A stretch of 64,000 nt of DNA, taken from contig JAVTVX010000034.1 in the NCBI GenBank assembly GCA_033439265.1, positions 17,684,501-17,748,500 of the forward strand, given 5' to 3'. Both the position numbers and the translations under genes were made by a program. Below the pieces are notes generated by a model that saw only the letters and a list, made by a program, of their open reading frames with translations, was not told the DNA's origin and did not search any database. The stretch comes from Dillenia suffruticosa (lineage: Eukaryota; Streptophyta; Magnoliopsida; Dilleniales; Dilleniaceae). Shown in pieces: positions 1-11,041 of this stretch. Each line of letters starts with the position of its first letter. The first letter of the stretch is position 1.

Positions 1-738
1 GAAATTTTCAAAATTAAACGTACCAGTAGGGTTGAAACGGCGAAAATTTGACATAAGGTTCAAGGGTGACAACACTTGAACCGTGTTCGAAACCATAATG
101 GTTTCTCCGATACCGATCCCACTTCCTTATCGTTCCTACGAATTCAAACTATTCAATCCATTAAATAGAAAAAAAAAATAATTTTTGGTTCCTTGATGAT
201 CTGTCAATCAGTAATTCAATGAGAGATAACATATGATTTAAAGGGAGAGATAAGAGTAAATTGGTGGTTAGAGAAATCGAAGAATGGGAGAAAGTGAGTT
301 TTTAAACTTTTACTTCTACATTGACATCCGAATGAGAACAATGGTGAGATAGAAGGAAAAATTGAAGAAAGAGAGAGATGAGGATGGATATTTTAGTGAT
401 GTGAGAACCACAAATTGAATTAAAAAGAGGGAGAGATAAAAGGAGGAAGATTCTAGATCTAGAGCGAATAAATAAAATGGGGAATGATCGAAATCAAAGA
501 TATGGACTGCAGGGAAAATTGGAAGAGTGCGATTGGGTGCGAGCTTTACAATTTGAAGGTTTAGGATGAAGAAGAGGAAATCTGAAGTGAAAGAACGAGG
601 AAGATAACATTTGTGATAATTTTTAGTAATCATTTAATGCCCCGACATTATATTAGCATTGAGTTTGGAATATCCTTGCGTTAGAATAATAATTAATAAA
701 TTATGTACCCTCGAAAATTAATATTTATTGTTGTTAAA

Positions 739-741
739 CAA
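739..741 (+). promoter_or_regulatory. CAA motif just upstream of tRNA-His, unit 1
   Basis: CAA lies directly before the tRNA-His gene (TTAAACAA|GTGGCTG), with AT-rich TTAATATTTATT about 15-25 bp upstream. Plant tRNA genes commonly carry CAA shortly upstream as a Pol III start-site element. The motif is kept in units 1-7 but reads CAG or TAG in units 8-13. Confidence 0.45.
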
Positions 742-813
742 GTGGCTGTAGTTTAGTGGTAAGAATTCCACGTTGTGGCCGTGGAGACCTGGGCTCGAAT
801 CCCAGCAGCCACA
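742..813 (+). tRNA. tRNA-His(GTG), unit 1
   Basis: A complete 72-nt plant nuclear tRNA-His that delivers histidine to CAC/CAU codons. Acceptor stem GTGGCTG pairs with CAGCCAC and is followed by discriminator A; the G-1 typical of tRNA-His would be added after transcription. The D-arm has GTGG in the loop. Anticodon stem CCACG/CGTGG encloses loop TTGTGGC with anticodon GTG at 775-777, and T-arm CTGGG/CCCAG has loop CTCGAAT. Internal A box (TAGTTTAGTGG) and B box (GGCTCGAATCC) are intact, and a CAA sits immediately upstream. There is no intron and CCA is not encoded. This is the canonical form against which the other copies are compared. Confidence 0.97.
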
Positions 814-830
814 GTTGAAGTGATCTGAGA

Positions 831-834
831 TTTT
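831..834 (+). terminator. Pol III T-run after tRNA-His, unit 1
   Basis: TTTT about 18 nt past the gene end (GAGATTTTAAAT) is the first run of four T residues and the likely Pol III terminator. The same run is present in most units but is mutated to ATCATA in unit 5. Confidence 0.5.
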
Positions 835-1097
835 AAATAATGAAAATGAGAAAGCAAATCTTAATAATATAAACAATCATTGATAAATAAGGAGAGAACG
901 ATTGGGTACAAGCTTTACAATTTGAAGAATTTGGGGGACCAATAGGTAAATTCAAGTGAAAGAATGAGGAAAAAAAGATGAGTAAAAATTTTTCCAATCG
1001 ATATTATATTAGCGTTGAGTTTGGATTATCGTTCCCTTGGGATAATAACTAATGAATTATGTACCCTTCAAAATAAATATTTATTGTTGTTATTCAA

Positions 1098-1169
1098 GTG
1101 GCTGTGGTTTACATGTAAGAATTCCACGTTGTGGCTGTGGAGATCTGGGCTCGAATCCCAACAGCCACA
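1098..1169 (+). pseudogene. psi-tRNA-His(GTG) with broken D-arm, unit 1
   Basis: A 72-nt relative of the tRNA-His 356 bp upstream. Acceptor stem, anticodon GTG, anticodon stem (one G-U pair) and T-loop are kept. The D-loop TTTAGTGGTAA has become TTTACATGTAA, removing the GG that docks with the T-loop, and the T-stem has one C-A mismatch (CTGGG/CCCAA). The A-box core still loosely fits the consensus and the B box is unchanged, so transcription is possible, but a normal L-shaped tRNA is unlikely. The same D-loop change is in all 13 young units, so it predates the amplification. Confidence 0.85.
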
Positions 1170-1507
1170 ATGGAAGTGATTTGAGATTTTAAATAATTAA
1201 AATGAGGATGCAATTCCTAATGATATCAAAAATCGTTGATAAATTTTAAATTTGGATTGAAGCAAATTTTCCAGATAAAATCGACATTTAGGTTCCTCTT
1301 TTCAAATTTAGCCCGACCTTAATAATATCTTGGTAAGCTTTCATTCAGTAAAACCATGGTTTTGGTCTGAGCCATAATTAGTTTTTGGCCATCTTCCCTG
1401 AAACCGAGGTCTTGCCCGAATTTTTTCCACGAATTACTTTTATGTTCTACTTAAAAGGAAGTCTGCATGAAGCTAGATCAAACTCCTGCTTATAGTTTAC
1501 CTTGTTG

Positions 1508-1548
1508 TATATTTTATGTTCTCTTTTTATTCATACAATAAAAGACAA
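1508..1548 (+). promoter_or_regulatory. Upstream TATA-like and CAA elements of tRNA-Leu, unit 1
   Basis: TATATTTTAT lies 32-41 bp before tRNA-Leu and CAA occurs at about -13 and at -3 to -1 (GACAA|GTCAGG). AT-rich TATA-like sequence near -30 and CAA near the start are known upstream elements of plant nuclear tRNA genes. Their role here is inferred from position. The block is retained in the other young units. Confidence 0.5.
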
Positions 1549-1632
1549 GTCAGGATGGCCGAGTGGTCTAAGGCGCCAGACTCAAGTTCTGGTCTTCGAA
1601 AGAGGGCGTGGGTTCAAATCCCACTTCTGACA
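1549..1632 (+). tRNA. tRNA-Leu(CAA), unit 1
   Basis: A complete 84-nt class II tRNA that delivers leucine to UUG codons. Acceptor stem GTCAGGA pairs with TTCTGAC, with discriminator A. Anticodon stem CCAGA/TCTGG encloses loop CTCAAGT with anticodon CAA at 1583-1585. A long variable arm (TCTTCGAAAGA) marks the leucine class, and the T-arm is GTGGG/CCCAC with loop TTCAAAT. A box TGGCCGAGTGG and B box GGTTCAAATCC are intact and there is no intron. The T5 run directly behind it should terminate Pol III. Confidence 0.97.
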
Positions 1633-1637
1633 TTTTT
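1633..1637 (+). terminator. Pol III T5 terminator after tRNA-Leu, unit 1
   Basis: TTTTT begins one base after the gene end, a strong Pol III stop. It is kept in all 13 units, even where the DNA directly behind it is deleted (units 3, 5, 6). Confidence 0.75.
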
Positions 1638-1665
1638 CTTTGCCCATCCTACTTAGTGGGCAAAG
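1638..1665 (+). other. Hairpin directly after the Leu terminator, unit 1
   Basis: CTTTGCCCA and TGGGCAAAG form a perfect 9-bp inverted repeat around a 10-nt loop, starting right after the T5 run. It recurs in units 2, 4 and 7-13, is deleted in units 3, 5 and 6, and is recognisable in old units near 31967 and 34330. Function unknown. Being beyond the T-run it should not normally be in the tRNA transcript. Confidence 0.6.
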
Positions 1666-3100
1666 GCATGGTTTTTATTGTCTTGATAACACCTACCAGA
1701 CAGTGAGACGATTTGGATTCAAAGCATTATTTAGGGTCAAGTAGTGAAATTTGCTTTTTCACGTACCAGAACCTGGGAAAATTACACTCTAGCTCTATAT
1801 TCTTAAGCAAACCACAATCAACACAACTATCTACATATAACAAAACCTGAATCATACCACGACAGCCGACGCCAAATAAAATTTAACGAACTCCATTAGA
1901 CAAGAAAAGGCCACAATACAAAGCCCTTTACAAGTCATCGTACACTTATCACTCATCACAACATACATAAATTTGGCCCCGATTATGATCAACCAAATCG
2001 GGTCTTAAGACCGGTGTAATACCCAGTAGGCCAACGTCCAACATGTAAATTGCGAGCCAACTTAGCAAAAGGTACTCACATTGTGTGGACACAACTAATC
2101 TTGTATTAAAATTTGTGATTTCCCAAATTTTGGAAAAAAAATAAAGGCTAAAAGCACACCGGGTACTATAATTAGAAATTTCTTTTCAAATTACAGTATC
2201 CCGAATTATAGTTTCAATTCTCTGTGGTAACTTTCTTTTTTATACATTCCGTCACTCCCATTTACAATATCCTAGTCAATTATGGGATTTTTAATGTAGA
2301 TTATCTAGAATACAAAAGCCAATTATCAAGGATATGAATGTTAGTGACGGTTTGGGTCTGAAATTTTCAAAATTAAACGTACCAGTAGGGTTGAAACGGC
2401 GAAAATTTGACATAAGGTTCAAGGGTGACAACACTTGAACCGTGTTCGAAACCATAATGGTTTCTCCGATACCGATCCCACTTCCTTATCGTTCCTACGA
2501 ATTCAAACTATTCAATCCATTAAATAGAAAAAAAAAATAATTTTTGGTTCCTTGATGATCTGTCAATCAGTAATTCAATGAGAGATAACATATGATTTAA
2601 AGGGAGAGATAAGAGTAAATTGGTGGTTAGAGAAATCGAAGAATGGGAGAAAGTGAGTTTTTAAACTTTTACTTCTACATTGACATCCGAATGAGAACAA
2701 TGGTGAGATAGAAGGAAAAATTGAAGAAAGAGAGAGATGAGGATGGATATTTTAGTGATGTGAGAACCACAAATTGAATTAAAAAGAGGGAGAGATAAAA
2801 GGAGGAAGATTCTAGATCTAGAGCGAATAAATAAAATGGGGAATGATCGAAATCAAAGATATGGACTGCAGGGAAAATTGGAAGAGTGCGATTGGGTGCG
2901 AGCTTTACAATTTGAAGGTTTAGGATGAAGAAGAGGAAATCTGAAGTGAAAGAACGAGGAAGATAACATTTGTGATAATTTTTAGTAATCATTTAATGCC
3001 CCGACATTATATTAGCATTGAGTTTGGAATATCCTTGCGTTAGAATAATAATTAATAAATTATGTACCCTCGAAAATTAATATTTATTGTTGTTAAACAA

Positions 3101-3172
3101 GTGGCTGTAGTTTAGTGGTAAGAATTCCACGTTGTGGCCGTGGAGACCTGGGCTCGAATCCCAGCAGCCACA
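3101..3172 (+). tRNA. tRNA-His(GTG), unit 2
   Basis: Identical to the canonical copy at 742-813, with the same CAA upstream and T4 downstream. Confidence 0.97.
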
Positions 3173-3456
3173 GTTGAAGTGATCTGAGATTTTAAATAAT
3201 GAAAATGAGAAAGCAAATCTTAATAATATAAACAATCATTGATAAATAAGGAGAGAACGATTGGGTACAAGCTTTACAATTTGAAGAATTTGGGGGACCA
3301 ATAGGTAAATTCAAGTGAAAGAATGAGGAAAAAAAGATGAGTAAAAATTTTTCCAATCGATATTATATTAGCGTTGAGTTTGGATTATCGTTCCCTTGGG
3401 ATAATAACTAATGAATTATGTACCCTTCAAAATAAATATTTATTGTTGTTATTCAA

Positions 3457-3528
3457 GTGGCTGTGGTTTACATGTAAGAATTCCACGTTGTGGCTGTGGA
3501 GATCTGGGCTCGAATCCCAACAGCCACA
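3457..3528 (+). pseudogene. psi-tRNA-His, unit 2
   Basis: Identical to the copy at 1098-1169, including the ACATG D-loop lesion. Confidence 0.85.
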
Positions 3529-3907
3529 ATGGAAGTGATTTGAGATTTTAAATAATTAAAATGAGGATGCAATTCCTAATGATATCAAAAATCGTTGATA
3601 AATTTTAAATTTGGATTGAAGCAAATTTTCCAGATAAAATCGACATTTAGGTTCCTCTTTTCAAATTTAGCCCGACCTTAATAATATCTTGGTAAGCTTT
3701 CATTCAGTAAAACCATGGTTTTGGTCTGAGCCATAATTAGTTTTTGGCCATCTTCCCTGAAACCGAGGTCTTGCCCGAATTTTTTCCACGAATTACTTTT
3801 ATGTTCTACTTAAAAGGAAGTCTGCATGAAGCTAGATCAAACTCCTGCTTATAGTTTACCTTGTTGTATATTTTATGTTCTCTTTTTATTCATACAATAA
3901 AAGACAA

Positions 3908-3991
3908 GTCAGGATGGCCGAGTGGTCTAAGGCGCCAGACTCAAGTTCTGGTCTTCGAAAGAGGGCGTGGGTTCAAATCCCACTTCTGACA
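3908..3991 (+). tRNA. tRNA-Leu(CAA), unit 2
   Basis: Identical to the canonical copy at 1549-1632. The T5 run and the 9-bp hairpin follow. Confidence 0.97.
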
Positions 3992-5459
3992 TTTTTCTTT
4001 GCCCATCCTACTTAGTGGGCAAAGGCATGGTTTTTATTGTCTTGATAACACCTACCAGACAGTGAGACGATTTGGATTCAAAGCATTATTTAGGGTCAAG
4101 TAGTGAAATTTGCTTTTTCACGTACCAGAACCTGGGAAAATTACACTCTAGCTCTATATTCTTAAGCAAACCACAATCAACACAACTATCTACATATAAC
4201 AAAACCTGAATCATACCACGACAGCCGACGCCAAATAAAATTTAACGAACTCCATTAGACAAGAAAAGGCCACAATACAAAGCCCTTTACAAGTCATCGT
4301 ACACTTATCACTCATCACAACATACATAAATTTGGCCCCGATTATGATCAACCAAATCGGGTCTTAAGACCGGTGTAATACCCAGTAGGCCAACGTCCAA
4401 CATGTAAATTGCGAGCCAACTTAGCAAAAGGTACTCACATTGTGTGGACACAACTAATCTTGTATTAAAATTTGTGATTTCCCAAATTTTGGAAAAAAAA
4501 TAAAGGCTAAAAGCACACCGGGTACTATAATTAGAAATTTCTTTTCAAATTACAGTATCCCGAATTATAGTTTCAATTCTCTGTGGTAACTTTCTTTTTT
4601 ATACATTCCGTCACTCCCATTTACAATATCCTAGTCAATTATGGGATTTTTAATGTAGATTATCTAGAATACAAAAGCCAATTATCAAGGATATGAATGT
4701 TAGTGACGGTTTGGGTCTGAAATTTTCAAAATTAAACGTACCAGTAGGGTTGAAACGGCGAAAATTTGACATAAGGTTCAAGGGTGACAACACTTGAACC
4801 GTGTTCGAAACCATAATGGTTTCTCCGATACCGATCCCACTTCCTTATCGTTCCTACGAATTCAAACTATTCAATCCATTAAATAGAAAAAAAAAATAAT
4901 TTTTGGTTCCTTGATGATCTGTCAATCAGTAATTCAATGAGAGATAACATATGATTTAAAGGGAGAGATAAGAGTAAATTGGTGGTTAGAGAAATCGAAG
5001 AATGGGAGAAAGTGAGTTTTTAAACTTTTACTTCTACATTGACATCCGAATGAGAACAATGGTGAGATAGAAGGAAAAATTGAAGAAAGAGAGAGATGAG
5101 GATGGATATTTTAGTGATGTGAGAACCACAAATTGAATTAAAAAGAGGGAGAGATAAAAGGAGGAAGATTCTAGATCTAGAGCGAATAAATAAAATGGGG
5201 AATGATCGAAATCAAAGATATGGACTGCAGGGAAAATTGGAAGAGTGCGATTGGGTGCGAGCTTTACAATTTGAAGGTTTAGGATGAAGAAGAGGAAATC
5301 TGAAGTGAAAGAACGAGGAAGATAACATTTGTGATAATTTTTAGTAATCATTTAATGCCCCGACATTATATTAGCATTGAGTTTGGAATATCCTTGCGTT
5401 AGAATAATAATTAATAAATTATGTACCCTTCAAAATTAATATTTATTGTTGTTAAACAA

Positions 5460-5531
5460 GTGGCTGTAGTTTAGTGGTAAGAATTCCACGTTGTGGCCGT
5501 GGAGACCTGGGCTCGAATCCCAGCAGCCACA
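5460..5531 (+). tRNA. tRNA-His(GTG), unit 3
   Basis: Sequence matches the canonical copy at 742-813. Upstream CAA is present. Confidence 0.97.
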
Positions 5532-5815
5532 GTTGAAGTGATCTGAAATTTTAAATAATGAAAATGAGAAAGCAAATCTTAATAATATAAACAATCATTG
5601 ATAAATAAGGAGAGAACGATTGGGTACAAGCTTTACAATTTGAAGATTTTGGGGGACCAATAGGTAAATTCAAGTGAAAGAATGAGGAAAAAAAGATGAG
5701 TAAAAATTTTTCCAATCGATATTATATTAGCGTTGAGTTTGGATTATCGTTCCCTTGGGATAATAACTAATGAATTATGTACCCTTCAAAATAAATATTT
5801 ATTGTTGTTATTCAA

Positions 5816-5887
5816 GTGGCTGTGGTTTACATGTAAGAATTCCACGTTGTGGCTGTGGAGATCTGGGCTCGAATCCCAACAGCCACA
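5816..5887 (+). pseudogene. psi-tRNA-His, unit 3
   Basis: Same D-loop lesion and same sequence as at 1098-1169. Confidence 0.85.
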
Positions 5888-6266
5888 ATGGAAGTGATTT
5901 GAGATTTTAAATAATTAAAATGAGGATGCAATTCCTAATGATATAAAAAATCTTTGATAAATATTAAATTTGGATTGAAGCAAATTTTCCAGATAAAATC
6001 GACATTTAGGTTCCTCTTTTCAAATTTAGCCCGACCTTAATAATATCTTGGTAAGCTTTCATTCAGTAAAACCATGGTTTTGGTCTGAGCCATAATTAGT
6101 TTTTGGCCATCTTCCCTGAAACCGAGGTCTTGCCCGAATTTTTTCCACGAATTACTTTTATGTTCTACTTAAAAGGAAGTCTGCATGAAGCTAGACCAAA
6201 CTCATGCTTATAGTTTAGCATGTTGTATATTTTATGTTCTTTTTTTATTCATACAATAAAAGACAA

Positions 6267-6350
6267 GTCAGGATGGCCGAGTGGTCTAAGGCGCCAGACT
6301 CAAGTTCTGGTCCTCGAAAGAGGGCGTGGGTTCAAATCCCACTTCTGACA
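6267..6350 (+). tRNA. tRNA-Leu(CAA), unit 3, variable-arm variant
   Basis: Differs from the canonical Leu copy by one base in the variable arm (TCTTCGAAAGA to TCCTCGAAAGA), which weakens one pair there. All other stems, anticodon CAA and both internal promoter boxes are intact, so it is probably functional. Units 5 and 6 carry the same change. Confidence 0.93.
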
Positions 6351-7752
6351 TTTTTCGAGACGATTTGGATTCAAAGCATTATTTAGGGTCAAGTAGTGAA
6401 ATTTGTTTTTTCACGTACCAGAACCTGGGAAAATTACACTCTAGCTCTATATTCTTAAGCAAGCCACAATCAACACAACTATCTACTTATAACAAAACTT
6501 GAATCATACCATGACAGCCGACGCCAAATAAAATTTAACGAACTCCATTAGACAAGAAAAGGCCACAATACAGAGACCTTTACAAGTCATCTTACACTTA
6601 TCACTCATCACAACATACATAAATTTGGCCCTGATTATGATCAACCAAATCGGGTCTTAAGACCAGTGTAATACCCAGTAGGCCAACGTCCAACATGTAA
6701 ATTGCGAGCCGACTTAGCAAAAGGTACTCACATTGTGTGGACACAACTAATCTTGTATTAAAATTTGTGATTTCCCAAATTTTGGAAAAAAAAATAAAGG
6801 CTAAAAGCACACCGAGTACTATAATTAGAAATTTCTTTTCAAATTACAGTATCCCGAATTATAGTTTCAATTCTCTGTGATAACTTTCTTTTTTATACTT
6901 TCCGTCACTCCCATTTACAAAATCCTAGTCAATTATGGGATTTTTAATGTAGATTATCTAGAATACAAAAGCCAATTATCAAGGATATGAATGTTAGTGA
7001 CGGTTTGGGTCTGAAATTTTCAAAATTAAACGTACCAGTAGGGTTGAAATGGCGAAAATTTGACATAAGGTTCAAGGGTAACAACACTTGAACCGTGTTC
7101 GAAACCATAATGGTTTCTCCGATTCCGATCCCACTTCCTTATCGTTCCTACGAATTCAAACTATTCAAACCATTAAATAGAAAAAAAAAATAATTTTTGG
7201 TTCCTTGATGATCTGTCAATCAGTAATTCAATGAGAGATAACATATGATTTAAAGGGAGAGATAAGAGTAAATTGGTGGTTAGAGAAATCGAAGAATGGG
7301 AGAAAGTGAGTTTTTAAACTTTTACTTCTACATTGACATCCGAATGAGAACAATGGAGAGATAGAAGGAAAAATTGAAGTAAGGGAGAGATGAAGATGGA
7401 TATTTTAGTGATGTGAGAACCACAAATTGAATTAAAAAGAGGGAGAGATAAAAGGAGGAAGATTCTAGATCTAGAGTGAATAAATAAAATGAGGAATGAT
7501 CGAAATCAAAGATATGGGCTGCAGGGAAAATTGGAAGAGTGCGATTGGGTGCGAGCTTTACAATTTGAAGGTTTAGGATGAAGAAGAGGAAATCTGAAGT
7601 TAAAGAACGAGGAAGATAACATTTGTGATAATTTTAGTAATCATTTAATGCTCCGATATTATATTAGCATTGAGTTTGGAATATCCTTGCATTAGAATAA
7701 TAATTAATAAATTATGTACCCTTCAAAATTATTATTTATTGTTGTTAAACAA

Positions 7753-7824
7753 GTGGCTGTAGTTTAGTGGTAAGAATTCCACGTTGTGGCCTTGGAGACA
7801 TGGGCTCGAATCCCAGCAGCCACA
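7753..7824 (+). tRNA. tRNA-His(GTG), unit 4, damaged
   Basis: Anticodon GTG is kept, but the anticodon stem has one mismatch (CCACG/CTTGG) and the T-stem has lost its first pair (ATGGG/CCCAG). Both are private to this copy. It is probably impaired and may be a pseudogene. Confidence 0.7.
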
Positions 7825-8120
7825 GTTGAAGAGATTTGATATTTTAAATAATGAAAATGAGAAAGCAAATCTTAATAATATAAACAATCATTGATAAATA
7901 AGAAGAGAACGATTGGGTACAAGCTTTACAATTTGAAGATTTTGGGGGACCAATAGGTAAATTGAAGTGAAAGAATGAGGAAAAAAAGATGAGTAAAAAT
8001 TTTTCCAATCATTTAATGACCTGATATTATATTAGCGTTGAGTTTGGATTGTCGTTCCCTTGGAATAATAACTAATGAATTATGTACCCTTCAAAATAAA
8101 TATTTATTGTTGTTATTCAA

Positions 8121-8192
8121 GTGGCTGTGGTTTACATGTAAGAATTCCACGTTGTGGCCGTGGAGATCTGGGCTCGAATCCCAACAGCCACA
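8121..8192 (+). pseudogene. psi-tRNA-His, unit 4
   Basis: Same D-loop lesion; anticodon stem reads CCACG/CGTGG, fully paired. Confidence 0.85.
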
Positions 8193-8571
8193 ATGGAAGT
8201 GATTTGAGATTTTAAATAATTAAAATGAGGATGCAATTCCTAATGATATCAAAAATCTTTGATAAATTTTAAATTTGGATTGAAGCAAATTTTCCAGATA
8301 AAATCGACATTTAGGTTCCTCTTTTCAAATTTAGCCCGACCTTAATAATATCTTGGTAAGCTTTCATTCAGTAAAACCATGGTTTTGGTCTGAGCCATAA
8401 TTAGTTTTTGACCATCTTCCCTGAAACCGAGGTCCTGCTCGAATTTTTTCCACGAATTACTTTTATGTTCTACTTAAAAGGAAGTCTGCATGAAGCTAGA
8501 CCAAACTCCTGCTTATAGTTTACCTTGTTGTATATTTTATGTTCTCTTTTTATTCATACAATAAAAGACAA

Positions 8572-8655
8572 GTCAGGATGGCCGAGTGGTCTAAGGCGCC
8601 AGACTCAAGTTCTGGTCTTCGAAAGAGGGCGTGGGTTCAAATCCCACTTCTGACA
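8572..8655 (+). tRNA. tRNA-Leu(CAA), unit 4
   Basis: Canonical sequence, followed by the T5 run and hairpin. Confidence 0.97.
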
Positions 8656-10150
8656 TTTTTCTTTGCCCATCCTACTTAGTGGGCAAAGGCATGGTTTTTA
8701 TTGTCTTGATTCATCGAATTCGTTGAGTTAAAGAAGAACACCTACCAGACAGTGAGACGATTTGGATTCAAAGCATTATTTAGGGTCAAGTAGTGAAATT
8801 TGCTTTTTCACGTACCAGAACCTGGGAAAATTATACTCTAGCTCTATATTCTTAAGCAAACCACAATCAACACAACTATCTACATATAACAAAACCTGAA
8901 TCATACCACGACAGCCGACGCCAAATAAAATTTAACGAACTCCATTAGACAAGAAAAGGCCACAATACAGAGCCCTTTACAAGTCATCGCACACTTATCA
9001 CTCATCACAACATGCATAAATTTGGCCCCGATTATGATCAACCAAATCGGGTCTTAAGACCGGTGTAATACCCAGTAGGCCAACGTCCAACATGTAAATT
9101 GCGAGCCAACTTAGCAAAAGGTACTCACATTGTGTGGACACAACTAATCCTGTATTAAAATTTGTGATTTCCCAAATTTTGGAAAAAAAATAAAGGCTAA
9201 AAGCACACCGAGTACTGTAATTAGAAATTTCTTTTCAAATTACAGTATCCCGAATTATAGTTTCAATTCTCTGTGATAACTTTCTTTTTTATACATTCCG
9301 TCACTCCCATTTACAAAATCCTAGTCAATTATGGGATTTTTAATGTAGATTATCTAGAATACAAAAGCCAATTATCAAGGATATGAATGTTAGTGACGGT
9401 TTGGGTCTGAAATTTTCAAAATTAAACGTACCAGTAGGGTTTGAAATGGCGAAAATTTGACATAAGATGCAAAGGTAACAACACTTGAACCGTGTTCGAA
9501 ACCATAATGGTTTCTCCGATTCCGATCCCACTTCCTTATCGTTCCTACGAATTCAAACTATTCAAACCATTAAATAGAAAAAAAAAATAATTTTTGGTTC
9601 CTTGATGATCTGTCAATCAGTAATTCAATGAGAGATAACATATGATTTAAAGGGAGAGATAAGAGTAAATTGGTGGTTAGAGAAATCGAAGAATGGGAGA
9701 AAGTGAGTTTTTAAACTTTTACTTCTACATTGACATCCGAATGAGAACAATGGTGAGATAGAATGAAAAATTGAAGAAAGAGAGAGATGAGGATGGATAT
9801 TTTAGTGATGTGAGAACCACAAATTGAATTAAAAAGAGGGAGAGATAAAAGGAGGAAGATTCTAGATCTTGAGCGAATAAATAAAATGGGGAATGATCGA
9901 AATCAAAGATATGGACTGCAGGGAAAATTGGAAGAGTGCGATTGGGTGCGAGCTTTACAATTTGAAGGTTTAGGATGAAGAAGAGGAAATCTGAAGTGAA
10001 AGAACGAGGAAGATAACATTTGTGATAATTTTTAGTAATCATTTAATGCCCCGACATTATATTAGCATTGAGTTTGGAATATCCTTGCGTTAGAATAATA
10101 ATTAATAAATTATGTACCCTTCAAAATTAATATTTATTGTTGTTAAACAA

Positions 10151-10222
10151 GTGGTTGTAGTTTAGTGGTAAGAATTCCACGTTGTGGCCGTGGAGACCTG
10201 GGCTCGAATCCCAGCAGCCACA
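10151..10222 (+). tRNA. tRNA-His(GTG), unit 5
   Basis: One change in the acceptor stem (GTGGTTG), giving a G-U pair instead of C-G; otherwise canonical. Likely functional as a tRNA, but the usual TTTT about 18 nt downstream reads ATCATA, so its transcript may run on to a later T-run (TTTT in GATTTTGGGG near 10337). Confidence 0.9.
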
Positions 10223-10506
10223 GTTGAAGTGATCTGAGATCATAAATAATGAAAATGAGAAAGCAAATCTTAATAATATAAACAATCATTGATAAATAAG
10301 GAGAGAACGATTGGGTACAAGCTTTACAATTTGAAGATTTTGGGGGACCAATAGGTAAATTGAAGTGAAAGAATGAGGAAAAAAAGATGAGTAAAAATTT
10401 TTCCAATCGATATTATATTAGCGTTGAGTTTGGATTATCGTTCCCTTGGGATAATAACTAATGAATTATGTACCCTTCAAAATAAATATTTATTGTTGTT
10501 ATTCAA

Positions 10507-10578
10507 GTGGCTGTGGTTTACATGTAAGAATTCCACGTTGTGGCTGTGGAGATCTGGGCTCGAATCCCAACAGCCACA
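10507..10578 (+). pseudogene. psi-tRNA-His, unit 5
   Basis: Same D-loop lesion as the other psi-His copies; anticodon stem with one G-U pair as in units 1-3. Confidence 0.85.
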
Positions 10579-10957
10579 ATGGTAGTGATTTGAGATTTTA
10601 AATAATTAAAATGAGGATGCAATTCCTAATGATATCAAAAATCTTTGATAAATTTTAAATTTGGATTGAAGCAAATTTTCCAGATAAAATCGACATTTAG
10701 GTTCCTCTTTTCAAATTTAGCCCGACCTTAATAATATCTTGGTAAGCTTTCATTCAGTAAAACCATGGTTTTGGTCTGAGCCATAATTAGTTTTTGGCCA
10801 TCTTCCCTGAAACCGAGGTCTTGCCCGAATTTTTTCCACGAATTACTTTTATGTTCTACTTAAAAGGAAGTCTGCATGAAGCTAGACCAAACTCATGCTT
10901 ATAGTTTAGCATGTTGTATATTTTATGTTCTTTTTTTATTCATACAATAAAAGACAA

Positions 10958-11041
10958 GTCAGGATGGCCGAGTGGTCTAAGGCGCCAGACTCAAGTTCTG
11001 GTCCTCGAAAGAGGGCGTGGGTTCAAATCCCACTTCTGACA
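10958..11041 (+). tRNA. tRNA-Leu(CAA), unit 5, variable-arm variant
   Basis: Same TCCTCG variable-arm change as unit 3; otherwise canonical. Confidence 0.93.

Larger units (their letters stand above)
1..2359 (+). repeat. Array unit 1 (2359 bp, type A)
   Basis: Reference unit. After the Leu gene it reads GTCTTGATAACACCTACC, lacking about 27 bp (TTCATCGAATTCGTTGAG...) that units 4 and 7-13 retain. No difference from unit 2 was seen by eye over the full length. Confidence 0.95.
2360..4718 (+). repeat. Array unit 2 (2359 bp, type A)
   Basis: Same length as unit 1 and no difference seen on reading. It shares with unit 1 the string TGTACCCTCGAAAATT before tRNA-His, where all other units read TGTACCCTTCAAAATT. 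Confidence 0.95.
4719..7012 (+). repeat. Array unit 3 (2294 bp, type B)
   Basis: Lacks about 100 bp directly after the Leu T5 run (CTGACATTTTTCGAGACG), removing the hairpin and following sequence. The same junction occurs in units 5 and 6, so the three share a common source. Confidence 0.95.
7013..9408 (+). repeat. Array unit 4 (2396 bp, type C)
   Basis: Retains the full post-Leu sequence including TTCATCGAATTCGTTGAG, and a 13-bp ATTTAATGACCTG segment (near 8010) that units 1-3, 5 and 8-13 lack. Its His-side half resembles units 6 and 7. Confidence 0.95.

Noticed and set aside
181-230. Box C/D snoRNA near TTGATGATCTGTC in each unit
   Set aside because: The C-box purine is absent (TTGATGA) and no terminal stem or properly placed D box could be found.
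316-633. A 105-codon minus-strand open frame in the purine-rich part of each unit (316, 2675, 5034, 9725, 16708, 19089, 21473, 23859, 26244, 28629)
   Set aside because: It recurs only because the unit is duplicated. Units 4, 6 and 7 have a frame-breaking 1-bp loss near its start, old units do not keep it, and its composition (Phe/Leu/Ser-rich) is what the complement of a purine-rich strand gives by chance.
10143-10406. Minus-strand open frame overlapping tRNA-His in unit 5, and its relative at 31013-31249
   Set aside because: It is the antisense translation of the tRNA gene and flank, with no recognisable protein.
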